Part shown: positions 55,296 through 64,000 of the stretch, piece after piece | Position numbering within the stretch: position 1 is the stretch's first letter | How the letters are laid out: each line of letters starts with the position of its first letter | NCBI RefSeq assembly: GCF_018736065.1 | Contig: NZ_CP076128.1 | Span: 2,604,001 to 2,668,000 of the forward strand | Direction of reading: 5' to 3' | DNA from: Flammeovirga kamogawensis | GTDB taxonomy: Bacteria; Bacteroidota; Bacteroidia; Cytophagales; Flammeovirgaceae | Length of the DNA stretch: 64,000 nt | The notes under the pieces: model-generated | Told to the model about the DNA's origin: nothing | Databases searched by the model: none | The model's input: only the letters and a program-made list of their open reading frames with translations | Position numbers and translations under genes: made by a program

Positions 55296-56917
55296 TGAGA
55301 AAATTTTTATATGATTTTATTGTAGCCAATAGTGAAAAAAAATGGTACCCTTGGGTATTAGCACTACTAAGTGGTGTACTATTAGGTGTATCTTGGCATG
55401 GCCTATTCCCATTGGTTTTTATTGGTCTTGTTCCTCTTTTAGAAATTGAAAGAGTAATTGCAAAGAGTGATCAGCGCTTTAAAGGTTGGAAAGTTTATGG
55501 TTTTGCTTTTTTGGCTTTATTTACTTTTAATTTTATTGCGTATTGGTGGTTGTGGTATGCCTCATCTTGGACTACTCTAAGTGCTTGGGGAGCAAATGCT
55601 GCTTTAATGGCACTTCCATTTTTAGCCTTTCACCATACAAGAAGGATATCAAATGGTAAATATTTCCACCTAGATTTTGTATGCTGGTGGATTGCTTTTG
55701 AATACCTACACCTGTATTGGGATTTTTCTTGGCCTTGGTTAAACCTAGGGAACGTATTGAGTTTTACTCCTTCTTTAGCCCAATGGTATGAATATACAGG
55801 TACATTTGGTGGTACTCTTTGGATTCTTTTACTAAACGTTTATTTCTTTAGTTTTATGGTAAGTGGAAGAAAAATTGTTTCTATTTTCTTCTTATCTACT
55901 ATTCCTGTATGTGTATCTCTTTTTATGTACTACAATCACGAAGATGTAGGTACTCCAATAGAAGTAATGGTTGTTCAGCCAAACATTAACTGCTACACAG
56001 AGAAATTTAGATATAACGCTAGAACAGGAGAGCAAAATACGCAAACATATATCAATCCAGATGAACAAGTTAGAAGAATGATGGCATTATCTGAAAAAGC
56101 TATAACACCTTCTACAAAATTTATATTCTGGCCAGAAACTTCTATAAGTAAAAGTATAGATGAAAAATACCCAGATAGAAGTACAGATATTATATCAATT
56201 AGGAAATTTATGCAAAAGTACCCTAATACTACACTGATATCTGGAGCTGATACATATAAAATTTATGGAGATTCTGCTCAATCAGAAACAGCCAGAAGTT
56301 CTAAAAACATAGGATATTATGACATGTTTAACACCGCATTAAGAGTGCATGGTAATGATCCTGTTACTTTTTATAATAAATCTCAGTTAGTAATTGGTGT
56401 AGAAGCTATTCCATTTCCAATGATTTTAAAACCAATAATTTTAAACTTTGGAGGGAGTTCTGGAGGTCTTGGAAGACAAGAAGAAAGAGCTGTTTTTTAT
56501 AATGATACTGTAGCTGTTGCTCCAATAATTTGCTATGAATCTGTTTATGGAGAATATGTTACTGACTATGTAAAAAAAGGAGCCGATTTCTTAACTGTTA
56601 TTACAAATGACGGTTGGTGGGATACTACTCCTGGTCATAAACAACACTTAGCTTTTTCATCACTAAGAGCTATTGAAACAAGAAAAAGTGTTGCTCGTTC
56701 TGCTAATACGGGTATTTCTTGTTTTATTAATCAAAGAGGTGATATTCTTCAACCAATTGCATATGGAGAAATGGGTGCTGAAGTAGGGAAAGTATTTATC
56801 AATAAAGAAAACACTTTTTATACTTTGTATGGTGACTATATTGCTCGTGTAGCTGCAGTTCTTGCAGTAACTATGTTGGCTGTTGGAATCACGCGAAAAA
56901 AAGCACTTCAAATCTAG
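55295..56917 (+). CDS. lnt: Apolipoprotein N-acyltransferase
   Basis: The product has 540 residues. Six or so N-terminal membrane helices precede a nitrilase-type periplasmic domain. The Glu-Lys-Cys triad is visible in WPETSI, YNKSQLV and IICYESVYG. It adds the third acyl chain to lipoproteins in the inner membrane. A hydrophobic C-terminal span (VAAVLAVTMLAVGI) anchors the end. It overlaps rsmI and abuts ogt with no gap. Confidence 0.95.
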   Translation: MRKFLYDFIVANSEKKWYPWVLALLSGVLLGVSWHGLFPLVFIGLVPLLEIERVIAKSDQRFKGWKVYGFAFLALFTFNFIAYWWLWYASSWTTLSAWGANAALMALPFLAFHHTRRISNGKYFHLDFVCWWIAFEYLHLYWDFSWPWLNLGNVLSFTPSLAQWYEYTGTFGGTLWILLLNVYFFSFMVSGRKIVSIFFLSTIPVCVSLFMYYNHEDVGTPIEVMVVQPNINCYTEKFRYNARTGEQNTQTYINPDEQVRRMMALSEKAITPSTKFIFWPETSISKSIDEKYPDRSTDIISIRKFMQKYPNTTLISGADTYKIYGDSAQSETARSSKNIGYYDMFNTALRVHGNDPVTFYNKSQLVIGVEAIPFPMILKPIILNFGGSSGGLGRQEERAVFYNDTVAVAPIICYESVYGEYVTDYVKKGADFLTVITNDGWWDTTPGHKQHLAFSSLRAIETRKSVARSANTGISCFINQRGDILQPIAYGEMGAEVGKVFINKENTFYTLYGDYIARVAAVLAVTMLAVGITRKKALQI

Positions 56918-57418
56918 ATGGAAACAACTTTTAGAGACTATATAGAAACACCTCTAGGTTTAATGCTTGTAGAAGCAACGCCTAGAGGTGTTTCAAAAAT
57001 TCGTTTTTTAGATGAGGACGAAGAGATTTTAAATGATCTTCCTAACCCTCATACTATGGATGCCATTGAATGGTTGGATAACTACTTTCAAGGAAATAGT
57101 AAATTGGGATTCTCTTTTGCTATTGATATTAAAGGAACAACCTTTCAGAAAACCGTTTGGAAAGAACTCTGTAAAGTAAGATACGGAACGGTAGCTTCTT
57201 ACTTAGATATTTCTGAGCGAATTGGAAACCCGAAGGCTATAAGAGCTGTTGGTGCTGCAAATGGACAAAACCCAATAGCACTTGCAATACCCTGCCATAG
57301 AGTTATTGGTAGTGATGGTTCTCTAACTGGTTATGCAGGAGGAATAGGTAGAAAGAAATGGCTACTTCAGCATGAAGGTTATATCAAATATGGGCAAGAA
57401 CAATTAAGTATGTTTTAG
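56918..57418 (+). CDS. ogt: Methylated-DNA-[protein]-cysteine S-methyltransferase
   Basis: The product has 166 residues. The acceptor Cys is in AIPCHRVIGSDGSLTGYAGG, and the recognition-helix region reads GNPKAIRAVGAANGQNP. It repairs O6-alkylguanine by self-alkylation. It starts at the base after the lnt stop and is the last gene of rsmI-lnt-ogt. Its 3' end overlaps cheC by 4 nt in convergent orientation. Confidence 0.95.
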   Translation: METTFRDYIETPLGLMLVEATPRGVSKIRFLDEDEEILNDLPNPHTMDAIEWLDNYFQGNSKLGFSFAIDIKGTTFQKTVWKELCKVRYGTVASYLDISERIGNPKAIRAVGAANGQNPIALAIPCHRVIGSDGSLTGYAGGIGRKKWLLQHEGYIKYGQEQLSMF

Positions 57419-58086
57419 CCAAAGATATTCTTAAAGAATCCTTTTTTATCTTCCTTACTTTCTTTGTTACCTTCTTCTTGATGTCCTACAAATGCTTTTT
57501 CCATATCAAAATTATTGACAAATGGCACTAGTGTTTCATCAAACATACAAATTAGTTCCATATTAACTCTAGATTTAAAAGCTCCTAATTCAGCTTTTAA
57601 TGCATAAGATACATTCATACTCTCTTCTCTTTCCTTTATGTATCCATTAAAATCTGCTTTTGTCATTTCCTTTATACCAGGAACATGACCGTAAATTGAC
57701 GCATTAAATAAGTTTGCAAACTTAGTTACAAAAGCTGCAATTAATATATTATCTAATTCAAGTAGCATTGCTTCTCTCATTTGTTTTTTTCCCCACTCCG
57801 TTCTAGGTAAAATCTTCTCTATAATCCCTTGCTCATCTTCATTATGAATAATCAGCATTGTTTCCGCTTTCATATCACCGATAATATTTGTTGTTAATAC
57901 AAATACATTACCATCGTAATCTTTTCTTAGCAATTGATTATTTAGGTCTTTTACCTCTAAAACATTTCTAACAATAATTTCATCTTTCAATACTGTTGAA
58001 AGAGAATTTGCCACATTGCCTAATGCAATGTTAGTGATATCATTAATTAAGTATGCGTTTTCTACTGTAAATTGGGATTGAATCAT
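57415..58086 (-). CDS. cheC: CheC/CheX-type chemotaxis phosphatase
   Basis: The product has 223 residues. Two active-site motifs of the CheC type are visible: DITNIALGNVANSLS near residue 15 (Asp in place of the usual Glu) and LLELDNILIAAFVTKF near residue 107. These D/ExxN sites strip phosphate from CheY-P. A charged tail (EEGNKESKEDKKGFFKNIFG) ends the protein. It is the last gene of the cheW-cheY-cheA-cheC run, 36 nt after cheA. There is no CheD gene in the window. Confidence 0.82.
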   Translation of the reverse strand: MIQSQFTVENAYLINDITNIALGNVANSLSTVLKDEIIVRNVLEVKDLNNQLLRKDYDGNVFVLTTNIIGDMKAETMLIIHNEDEQGIIEKILPRTEWGKKQMREAMLLELDNILIAAFVTKFANLFNASIYGHVPGIKEMTKADFNGYIKEREESMNVSYALKAELGAFKSRVNMELICMFDETLVPFVNNFDMEKAFVGHQEEGNKESKEDKKGFFKNIFG

Positions 58087-58122
58087 GACAATCTATACTC
58101 TAGTTCTTTTCTTCATTTTTAA

Positions 58123-59910
58123 TTAAACGGCAACAAATGCAGGTTTGAATAGAAATTCTGAAATATCATTTGCATCTAATACTAAACAAACATTTCCATT
58201 TCCTAAGATAGTTGCTCCACTAATAAAACGTGCATTTTCTACTGGTTTACCTAATGGTTTTTCAATAATTTCTTTTTGTTGAAGTAACCTATCTACAACA
58301 AAACCAATCATTCTGTTATCTACAGAAACAACAACAATATTTATTTTAGTTTCATCGTCTTCAATCTGATCAAAAGAGCGATGTAATAACTGGGCATCTT
58401 GTAACTCGTCATAGTTTGTACAATCAAATAGGTCTCTTAAAAACATTACAGTAATTGTATCATCCAAGTGAGTTGTTACTAACCCTCCTCCTACTTTATG
58501 AATTGCTGACCTTTTTACTGAAATTACGGCTTCTGTAAATGATAACGGTATTGCATATTCTGTATCATTTACTACAAATAACAAAGCAGACTTAACAGCC
58601 ATAGACGATGGCAAACTCAAACTAAAAGTAGTGCCTTTTCCTAGTTCTGTGTAAGTATTTATCTTACCTCCAACAGCATCTACAGCCTTTTTCACCACAT
58701 CCATTCCTACCCCTCTACCACTAACAGCGGTAACATTTTCGACACTAGAAAATCCTGGTTCGAAAATAAATTTAACTACATCATCATCGGATAAAGCAGA
58801 TAGAGTATCTGGAGAGGCTAGGCCTTTTTCTAAAACTTTCTTTCTTATTTTAGTTGCATCTACCCCGTTACCATCATCTATAATTTCTATAATAACATAT
58901 TCCTTATCAGAAGATGCACGAAGTAATATTTTCCCTGCCTCTGGCTTTCCTTTTTTTCTTCTTTCTTCAGGGCTTTCAATTCCATGACTGACTGCATTTC
59001 TAACTAAGTGAATCATAGAATCACTTATAATTTGTAATACATTTCTGTCTATTTCAATTTCAGTCCCTTCAAGTTCAAGATTTACTTTTTTACCTTCAAT
59101 TGTAGCTACATCACGAATAATTCTATGGAATTTATGAAATAATGCTCCAACTTGCACCAAACGTACTCCCATTACTGAGTATTGTAAATCTGATGTTATT
59201 CTGTATAATCTAGTATACTCATTTGTCGCTCCAAAGCTTGCTCCTTGAGCAATTATTCGATCTTTTTCGATGGCTAACTCACCTACTAAATTTAAAAGAT
59301 CATCTAATTTACTAACAGGAACTTGAACAAAATCTGAGAAGGTAATTTTTGATTTTTTCTCTTCTTCATCAGCAAATTCTTCTGCTAAATTTACCCCAAG
59401 AGGAACAGGTTGTTCTGAAGCTAAAATTTCTTTCTGGCTCTCTGTCAGTTCTTCCTTAACTTCTTTTTCTAATTCCTTATCTTTTTCCTCAGATGATTCA
59501 CCTCCTTGAGTTGCTTTAAATTCAATTTCTCCTTTTAGGTTTCTAAGAATCACTTTTAATTTAGCTCTTAGTCCTTTATAGGGTACTTTTTTATTTTCTT
59601 TTACACCTTCAATCATCTCTCCAAGCTTATCAATTGCTTTAAAGAGATCATCAAAGACCATAGCAGTAAGAAGAATCTTTCCTTTACGAATTTCACTGAA
59701 GATATCTTCTAAGAGATGTCCTATAGAAGCAACATCATCAAATCCCATTGCGGCTGCATTTCCTTTCAGAGTATGGATAATTCTAAAGATGGCCTCAGTT
59801 GCTTCTCTATCCCCATGATTTTTTTCTAGTTGAGTAAATAAGCGATTGAGTTCTTCGAAACTATCCTGTGCTTCGGCTAAAAATATCTGTCTTAGTTCTT
59901 CTTCTTTCAT
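58123..59910 (-). CDS. cheA: Chemotaxis histidine kinase CheA
   Basis: The product has 595 residues. The P1 (HPt) domain carries phospho-acceptor H46 in IIHTLKGNAAAMGF. A highly charged linker follows (about 135-190) with no clear P2 domain. Dimerisation helices (about 195-260) precede the ATPase with N box HLVRNAVSHGIESPEERR and G boxes VDATKIRKK/GRGVGMDVVKKAV. The C-terminal CheW-like domain (about 455-595) ends DANDISEFLF. It is short because P2 seems absent, so it may phosphorylate CheY directly. Confidence 0.95.
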   Translation of the reverse strand: MKEEELRQIFLAEAQDSFEELNRLFTQLEKNHGDREATEAIFRIIHTLKGNAAAMGFDDVASIGHLLEDIFSEIRKGKILLTAMVFDDLFKAIDKLGEMIEGVKENKKVPYKGLRAKLKVILRNLKGEIEFKATQGGESSEEKDKELEKEVKEELTESQKEILASEQPVPLGVNLAEEFADEEEKKSKITFSDFVQVPVSKLDDLLNLVGELAIEKDRIIAQGASFGATNEYTRLYRITSDLQYSVMGVRLVQVGALFHKFHRIIRDVATIEGKKVNLELEGTEIEIDRNVLQIISDSMIHLVRNAVSHGIESPEERRKKGKPEAGKILLRASSDKEYVIIEIIDDGNGVDATKIRKKVLEKGLASPDTLSALSDDDVVKFIFEPGFSSVENVTAVSGRGVGMDVVKKAVDAVGGKINTYTELGKGTTFSLSLPSSMAVKSALLFVVNDTEYAIPLSFTEAVISVKRSAIHKVGGGLVTTHLDDTITVMFLRDLFDCTNYDELQDAQLLHRSFDQIEDDETKINIVVVSVDNRMIGFVVDRLLQQKEIIEKPLGKPVENARFISGATILGNGNVCLVLDANDISEFLFKPAFVAV

Positions 59911-59945
59911 TCGTGTAAGTTCAGGGTAGTAGCAAAACTACATAA

Positions 59946-60305
59946 TTACATAATTTGATTTATTGCTTCTGTAAGTTGCTCAGGTGTAAAAGGTTTTACT
60001 AAGTAACTATCTAAGCCAAGGTTCATACCTTCATCTACTACAGATTGTTGGCCAACGGCACTAATCATGATAATCTTAGAAGTAAGTTCTTCTTCTTTTA
60101 ATGTTTTAAGGATATCTAAACCAAGCATATCGGGTAAGATATTATCTAAAGTAATCAGGTCTGGTTCAGATTCTAATGCTAAATCTATGGCTTCAACCCC
60201 ATTAGAGGCTTGTCCTATAACTTCATAACCAACACCTTCCAATGCATCTTTTATAATAGATCGCATATACAAGGAGTCGTCTACGATTAATACTTTTTTT
60301 GACAT
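59946..60305 (-). CDS. cheY: Chemotaxis response regulator CheY
   Basis: The product is a 119-residue single receiver domain. The acidic pair is D9-D10, the phospho-acceptor D54, the Ser S82 and Lys K104 (YLVKPF). No output domain is present, so it acts by protein binding. It lies between cheW and cheA. Confidence 0.95.
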   Translation of the reverse strand: MSKKVLIVDDSLYMRSIIKDALEGVGYEVIGQASNGVEAIDLALESEPDLITLDNILPDMLGLDILKTLKEEELTSKIIMISAVGQQSVVDEGMNLGLDSYLVKPFTPEQLTEAINQIM

Positions 60306-60326
60306 GGGTAATAAATTTTCAGTTAA

Positions 60327-60875
60327 TTATATTTTGGCTCCAATAACAGTTTTAAGGTCATCTTTTGTTATAATCTTAAAAATATCTATCAATATGATTA
60401 AGCGGTCATCTAGTTTTATAATCCCATTAATATAGTCTTGATCTCCGTGCATTTCTGTTACAACAGCTGGAGTATAATCAATATCTGTATCTGCAACAGA
60501 TAATGTATTCGGAACATCTTTTACTAAAATAGCCATATTGTACTCATGGCTTTCTACTACTAAAGTATAACCACTTGTTTCGCTCATCGTATTTCTTAAA
60601 GCAAATTTATCTTCAAGATCAATAATTGCTAAAATGTTACCTCTGATATTGGCAACACCTTTAACATAAGAAGGAGTTAACGGTATTTGGGTAATTCTAG
60701 GAGTGATCACGACTTCTTTAATTTGATCAATCCTTAAACCATACTCTTCTTCTCCCAATCGAAAGACTATAATGTTACTTTTTTTCTCTTGATCAGCATC
60801 GCTACGAGTCATTTCAATTGCAGCTGAAACTTTTTGTTCATTAGAAGATGCACTACTTGGTTCTTCCACATTCAT
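60327..60875 (-). CDS. cheW: Chemotaxis coupling protein CheW
   Basis: The product has 182 residues. An N-terminal Ser/Glu-rich stretch of about 35 residues precedes a CheW domain with FRLGEEEYGLRIDQIKEVV, VKGVANIRGNILAIIDLEDKF and a C-terminal GIIKLDDRLIILIDI. It links receptor to CheA. It begins 67 nt after the receptor stop, beyond an 11-bp hairpin. Confidence 0.95.
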   Translation of the reverse strand: MNVEEPSSASSNEQKVSAAIEMTRSDADQEKKSNIIVFRLGEEEYGLRIDQIKEVVITPRITQIPLTPSYVKGVANIRGNILAIIDLEDKFALRNTMSETSGYTLVVESHEYNMAILVKDVPNTLSVADTDIDYTPAVVTEMHGDQDYINGIIKLDDRLIILIDIFKIITKDDLKTVIGAKI

Positions 60876-60910
60876 AATGATTGTGTATTTATAGTTTTGG
60901 GTATTTTATT

Positions 60911-60937
60911 TAGAGGCGTAGCAATACTACGCCTCTA
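60911..60937 (-). promoter_or_regulatory. Strong hairpin between the receptor and cheW
   Basis: TAGAGGCGTAG-caata-CTACGCCTCTA is a perfect 11-bp stem (60911-60921 / 60927-60937). On the minus strand it lacks a U-tract, so it may be a processing or stability element, or a leaky terminator, setting receptor against cheW levels. Confidence 0.6.
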
Positions 60938-60942
60938 TTTTA

Positions 60943-63900
60943 TTATTTTAACTTAAACTTATTGACACCGTTTTTCAACTGTTCTGCCACTTCGTTTAAT
61001 TGCTCTGATGTTTCTCCCATTTCTTTTACAGAAGTAGACATTTCATCTGCAACTCCGGCCACATTTTTAGTTCCTGCGGCAGTGTCTTCAGATACAATCA
61101 CAATTTTTTCGATGTTTTGAACTACCGAATCAATTGAACCTTTCTGTGTATCTGTTGCTTCAAGTACATCTTTAGAGAGCTTCAAGGTTTCTTCAGATGA
61201 ATCAAGAATTGTCTTAAATACTTCTGAGGCATCTTTTGTTGCATCGTTACCAACTTTTACCGACTCTTCCATTTTGTCGATAGCTTTAGTTGCTAACCCA
61301 ACATCTTTCTGAACATCTTGAATTACTTTTTCAATACCTCCTGCAGATTGTCTTGAATCTTCAGCTAGTTTACGAATCTCTTCTGCTACAACTGCAAATC
61401 CTCTACCTGCTTCTCCTGCTCTAGCGGCCTCAATTGCTGCGTTCAGTGCAAGTAAATTAGTTTGAGATGCAATATCTGTAATTACTGTAAGTGCTCTAGA
61501 AATCTCTTCAGATCGTTTGGCTAAAATCTCAATTGAATCTGAAGTAGATCCTGCTGAGTTTTCTATGGCATTCATGTTCTCTACAAGGTGTTTGATAATC
61601 ATCATACCATTTTGACAAGATTCCATACCAGATTCTGCAGATCGGTTAATGACGTGTGCCTTATTACCTGTATCTTCTGCAGCTGATAGAATGTCTTCTA
61701 CTAATTTAGATGATTCATCTGTTCTTGCTACTTGTTCCAACATACCAGAAGAAATTTCTTGAATGGCTGATACCACAGTACCTGTTGAAGTATCCATGAT
61801 AGAGAACTTATCTTTCATCTGCTCTGAAGACCCTGCCACTGTATTCGACATTCCCTCAATTTCTAGAAGTAATGCTTGCAAACTATCAATGGCTTCGTTT
61901 AGACCATTGGCCATCTGACCAATATCTCCAGTAGCTTTTCCAGTAAACCTTTTTGATAAATCTCCTTGTGCTAATCCTTTAGTTAAGTCTTGGAACTCTA
62001 ATAGAGGTTCAGAGATTGAGATCAACAAGTCGTTAAAGGCATTTGCTAAATCTTTCCATGCTCCTTGTGCACCTTGAATCTCTAAACGTTCACTTAATTT
62101 ACCTTGCTCTCCGGCTATTTGTACAACTCGATTTATTTCATCAATAAATGTTTTCAAGTTATCTCTTAATGATCTATTGTTGTTGATCATTTTACCGATA
62201 TCAGAGTCTAAGTTCACATTTCCGATATCAATTTTTGCATCAAAATTACCTTTTGCTAATTCTTCTAAGAAATCAGAAAGTGCATTATATGCCGTTTTAA
62301 ATTCTGTAACATCTGTTGCATATTTTACAATTTTAAAGATGTTCCCTTCTGCGTCTTCAATAGGGTTATAAGTTGCTTGTAACCATATTTCATTACCTGC
62401 TTTACCTATACGTTTATATTCACCACCATCAAACTCGCCATTTCTAAGTTTTTCCCAGAACTGCTTATATTCAAAGCTATTGGCTAATTCAGACTCTACA
62501 AACATACTATGGTGTTTACCTCTAATTTCGTCTAGCCTATAGCCTACAAGTGATAAGAAATTATCATTCGCTTCTAAAATATTACCTTGCAGATCAAATT
62601 CTACTGATCCTTGTGCTTTTAGAATCGCATTTATTTTACCTCTATTTTCAGCATTGGCTATTCTACGTTGTGTTACATCTTCAGCAATTTTTACAACTTT
62701 ATAGAATTTACCATCATGGTCTCTAACAGGGTTATAAGTTGCTTGTAACCAAACTTCTTTTCCTGATTTTGTAAAACGCTTATAAACATTTCTATCAAAC
62801 TCTCCTTGTTTTAAGCGGTCCCAGAATGATTTATACTCTTGTGATTCTGCATATGCCTTATCTACTAAGTTCATATGCTTCATGCCAATCAATTCTGTTT
62901 TTGAAAACTCTGTAGCTTCTGCAAAAATGTCATTACAATCAATAATTCTGGCGTCAAGATCAAACTCTACACGCATATAAGATGAATCAATGGCTGCAAT
63001 TTTACCACGGTTATCTGCGTTTTGGATTCTTCTTTCCGTAATATCTTGTAAGTATGAAACTACTTTTACATAGTTTCCATCATAATCTTGAATTGGGTTA
63101 TATGATCCTTCAAGCCAAACCTCTCTTCCATCTTTTGTTATTCTTTTAAAAGAATCTACTACATATTGACCTTTTTGAATTTTAGACCAAAGTTCTTTAT
63201 TTCTAATTACACTATCTTGATCAACACCTACTAATACATCGTGAGGATTATTTATTATTTCTCCTTCATTATAACCAAGAATTTCTAAAAGAGTATCGTT
63301 CATAGATGTTACTTGAGCATCCATTGTTAACTCCATCACACCTGATGATTTAGAGATTGCTGCATCAACACCATCTTTTTCTGTTTGCTGATCCATTTGC
63401 TCCGTAATATCAAAGCGAATACCAATGAATTTAACAGGATTACCTTCGGCATCTAAGATTGGTGCAAGTGTTGCATCTACCCAATAATACCCTCCATTTT
63501 TCTTAAGGTTACGGTATTTCACTTTAAATACTTTACCTGATTGGATGGTCTCCCAAAGCTCCTTAAATACCTCTTTAGGTGTAGACGGATGTCGTACTAT
63601 ATTGTGTGGCTGACCAAGTAATTCTTTTTTAGTATATCCAGATAATTCTGCAAATGTATCGTTTACAAAAGTAATGTTACCATGTAAATCTGTTTCTGAC
63701 ATCAATGCGGCAGAGTTAAAGGCATTCACTCTAGATTCTAATTCATTCTTTAGTGCATCAGATCTTCGTTGCGTTTCTACTTGATCTGTAATATCAGTAG
63801 CATATTTTACAATTTTGAATGCTTTATTATTTAAATCAAAGATTGGGTTATAAGTTGCTTGTAGCCAAATTACCTTTCCTTCTTTAGTTACCCTTCTATA

Positions 63901-64000
63901 TACACCTTCATCATGAACACCTTGATTTAATTTCTCCCAGAAACGCTCGTACTCTATTGATTTTGCATAACTATCTTCAACTAAAGTTCTATGGTGTGTT
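60943..64000 (-). CDS. Multi-PAS methyl-accepting chemotaxis protein (5' end outside window)
   Basis: The frame is open to the right edge, so the apparent GTG start at 63729 is internal. About 1018 residues are visible. At least five PAS units follow one another (about 1-85 partial, 90-205, 206-325, 326-445, 446-565), each with a pattern like FWEKL and [11 protein letters not shown]...[14 protein letters not shown]. Then come HAMP-like linker helices (570-730) and the MCP signalling hairpin with [35 protein letters not shown] landmarks. No membrane span is visible, so it is probably soluble, of the Aer2/BdlA kind, sensing a redox or gaseous ligand. It leads the cheW-cheY-cheA-cheC genes. Confidence 0.93.
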   Translation of the reverse strand, partial: THHRTLVEDSYAKSIEYERFWEKLNQGVHDEGVYRRVTKEGKVIWLQATYNPIFDLNNKAFKIVKYATDITDQVETQRRSDALKNELESRVNAFNSAALMSETDLHGNITFVNDTFAELSGYTKKELLGQPHNIVRHPSTPKEVFKELWETIQSGKVFKVKYRNLKKNGGYYWVDATLAPILDAEGNPVKFIGIRFDITEQMDQQTEKDGVDAAISKSSGVMELTMDAQVTSMNDTLLEILGYNEGEIINNPHDVLVGVDQDSVIRNKELWSKIQKGQYVVDSFKRITKDGREVWLEGSYNPIQDYDGNYVKVVSYLQDITERRIQNADNRGKIAAIDSSYMRVEFDLDARIIDCNDIFAEATEFSKTELIGMKHMNLVDKAYAESQEYKSFWDRLKQGEFDRNVYKRFTKSGKEVWLQATYNPVRDHDGKFYKVVKIAEDVTQRRIANAENRGKINAILKAQGSVEFDLQGNILEANDNFLSLVGYRLDEIRGKHHSMFVESELANSFEYKQFWEKLRNGEFDGGEYKRIGKAGNEIWLQATYNPIEDAEGNIFKIVKYATDVTEFKTAYNALSDFLEELAKGNFDAKIDIGNVNLDSDIGKMINNNRSLRDNLKTFIDEINRVVQIAGEQGKLSERLEIQGAQGAWKDLANAFNDLLISISEPLLEFQDLTKGLAQGDLSKRFTGKATGDIGQMANGLNEAIDSLQALLLEIEGMSNTVAGSSEQMKDKFSIMDTSTGTVVSAIQEISSGMLEQVARTDESSKLVEDILSAAEDTGNKAHVINRSAESGMESCQNGMMIIKHLVENMNAIENSAGSTSDSIEILAKRSEEISRALTVITDIASQTNLLALNAAIEAARAGEAGRGFAVVAEEIRKLAEDSRQSAGGIEKVIQDVQKDVGLATKAIDKMEESVKVGNDATKDASEVFKTILDSSEETLKLSKDVLEATDTQKGSIDSVVQNIEKIVIVSEDTAAGTKNVAGVADEMSTSVKEMGETSEQLNEVAEQLKNGVNKFKLK

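Noticed and set aside
63727-63729. GTG as the start of the receptor gene
   Set aside because: The same frame stays open with a further PAS unit to the window edge, so the GTG is an internal valine codon.

Overview
The window is a chromosomal segment of a Bacteroidota bacterium, most likely Cytophagales close to Flammeovirga (lineage is inference). The signs are strong A+T richness, a SusC/SusD pair, type IX secretion genes (porQ, porU, porV), few Shine-Dalgarno sites, and promoter-like elements of the Bacteroidota form TAnnTTTG, sometimes with an upstream TTTG. I see no insertion sequence, prophage, integrase or CRISPR array.

Layout. 1-8566 (minus): a SusD lipoprotein cut by the left edge, its SusC receptor, then an M16 peptidase-porQ-hslU operon. 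8774-19573 (plus): ruvB, a TPR/SpoIIE-phosphatase sensor that probably starts at a non-ATG codon, glpK, and a three-gene RND efflux operon. 19634-28865 (minus): a sulfotransferase, a non-catalytic M16 partner, porV, porU and carA. 29006-40335 (minus): a 21-gene ribosomal block from rplP to rplQ with secY, map, infA and rpoA. It starts at rplP; the usual upstream genes rpsJ to rpsC are absent. 40689-43472 (minus): nuoA followed by two envelope genes. 43555-46425: sdaA, a 56-aa ORF, mazG and a SprT-like gene. 46536-46936: four identical tRNA-Phe genes in tandem. 47054-52550 (minus): a three-gene SMC-type (MukBEF/MksBEF-like) operon. 52551-53439: a gap holding a 50-aa membrane-protein ORF and a structured RNA candidate. 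53440-57418 (plus): moxR, then rsmI-lnt-ogt. 57415-64000 (minus): chemotaxis genes cheC, cheA, cheY, cheW and a multi-PAS receptor cut by the right edge.

How the genes fit together. SusC/SusD import a nutrient across the outer membrane. PorU, PorV and PorQ belong to the cell-surface attachment machinery of type IX secretion. Lnt and the many lipoproteins point to envelope maturation. The two M16 genes carry complementary halves of a catalytic site and probably form one heterodimeric protease although they lie about 13 kb apart. The chemotaxis cluster may feed gliding or another taxis output, but no motor gene is visible.

The items most worth a second look are the SMC operon without a JetD nuclease gene, the structured RNA and small membrane protein next to it, the tRNA-Phe array with conserved hairpins in its spacers, the ribosomal block starting at rplP behind a structured leader, and the apparent CTG start of the SpoIIE-type gene. 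All functions come from reading translated sequence and motifs; no database search was run.
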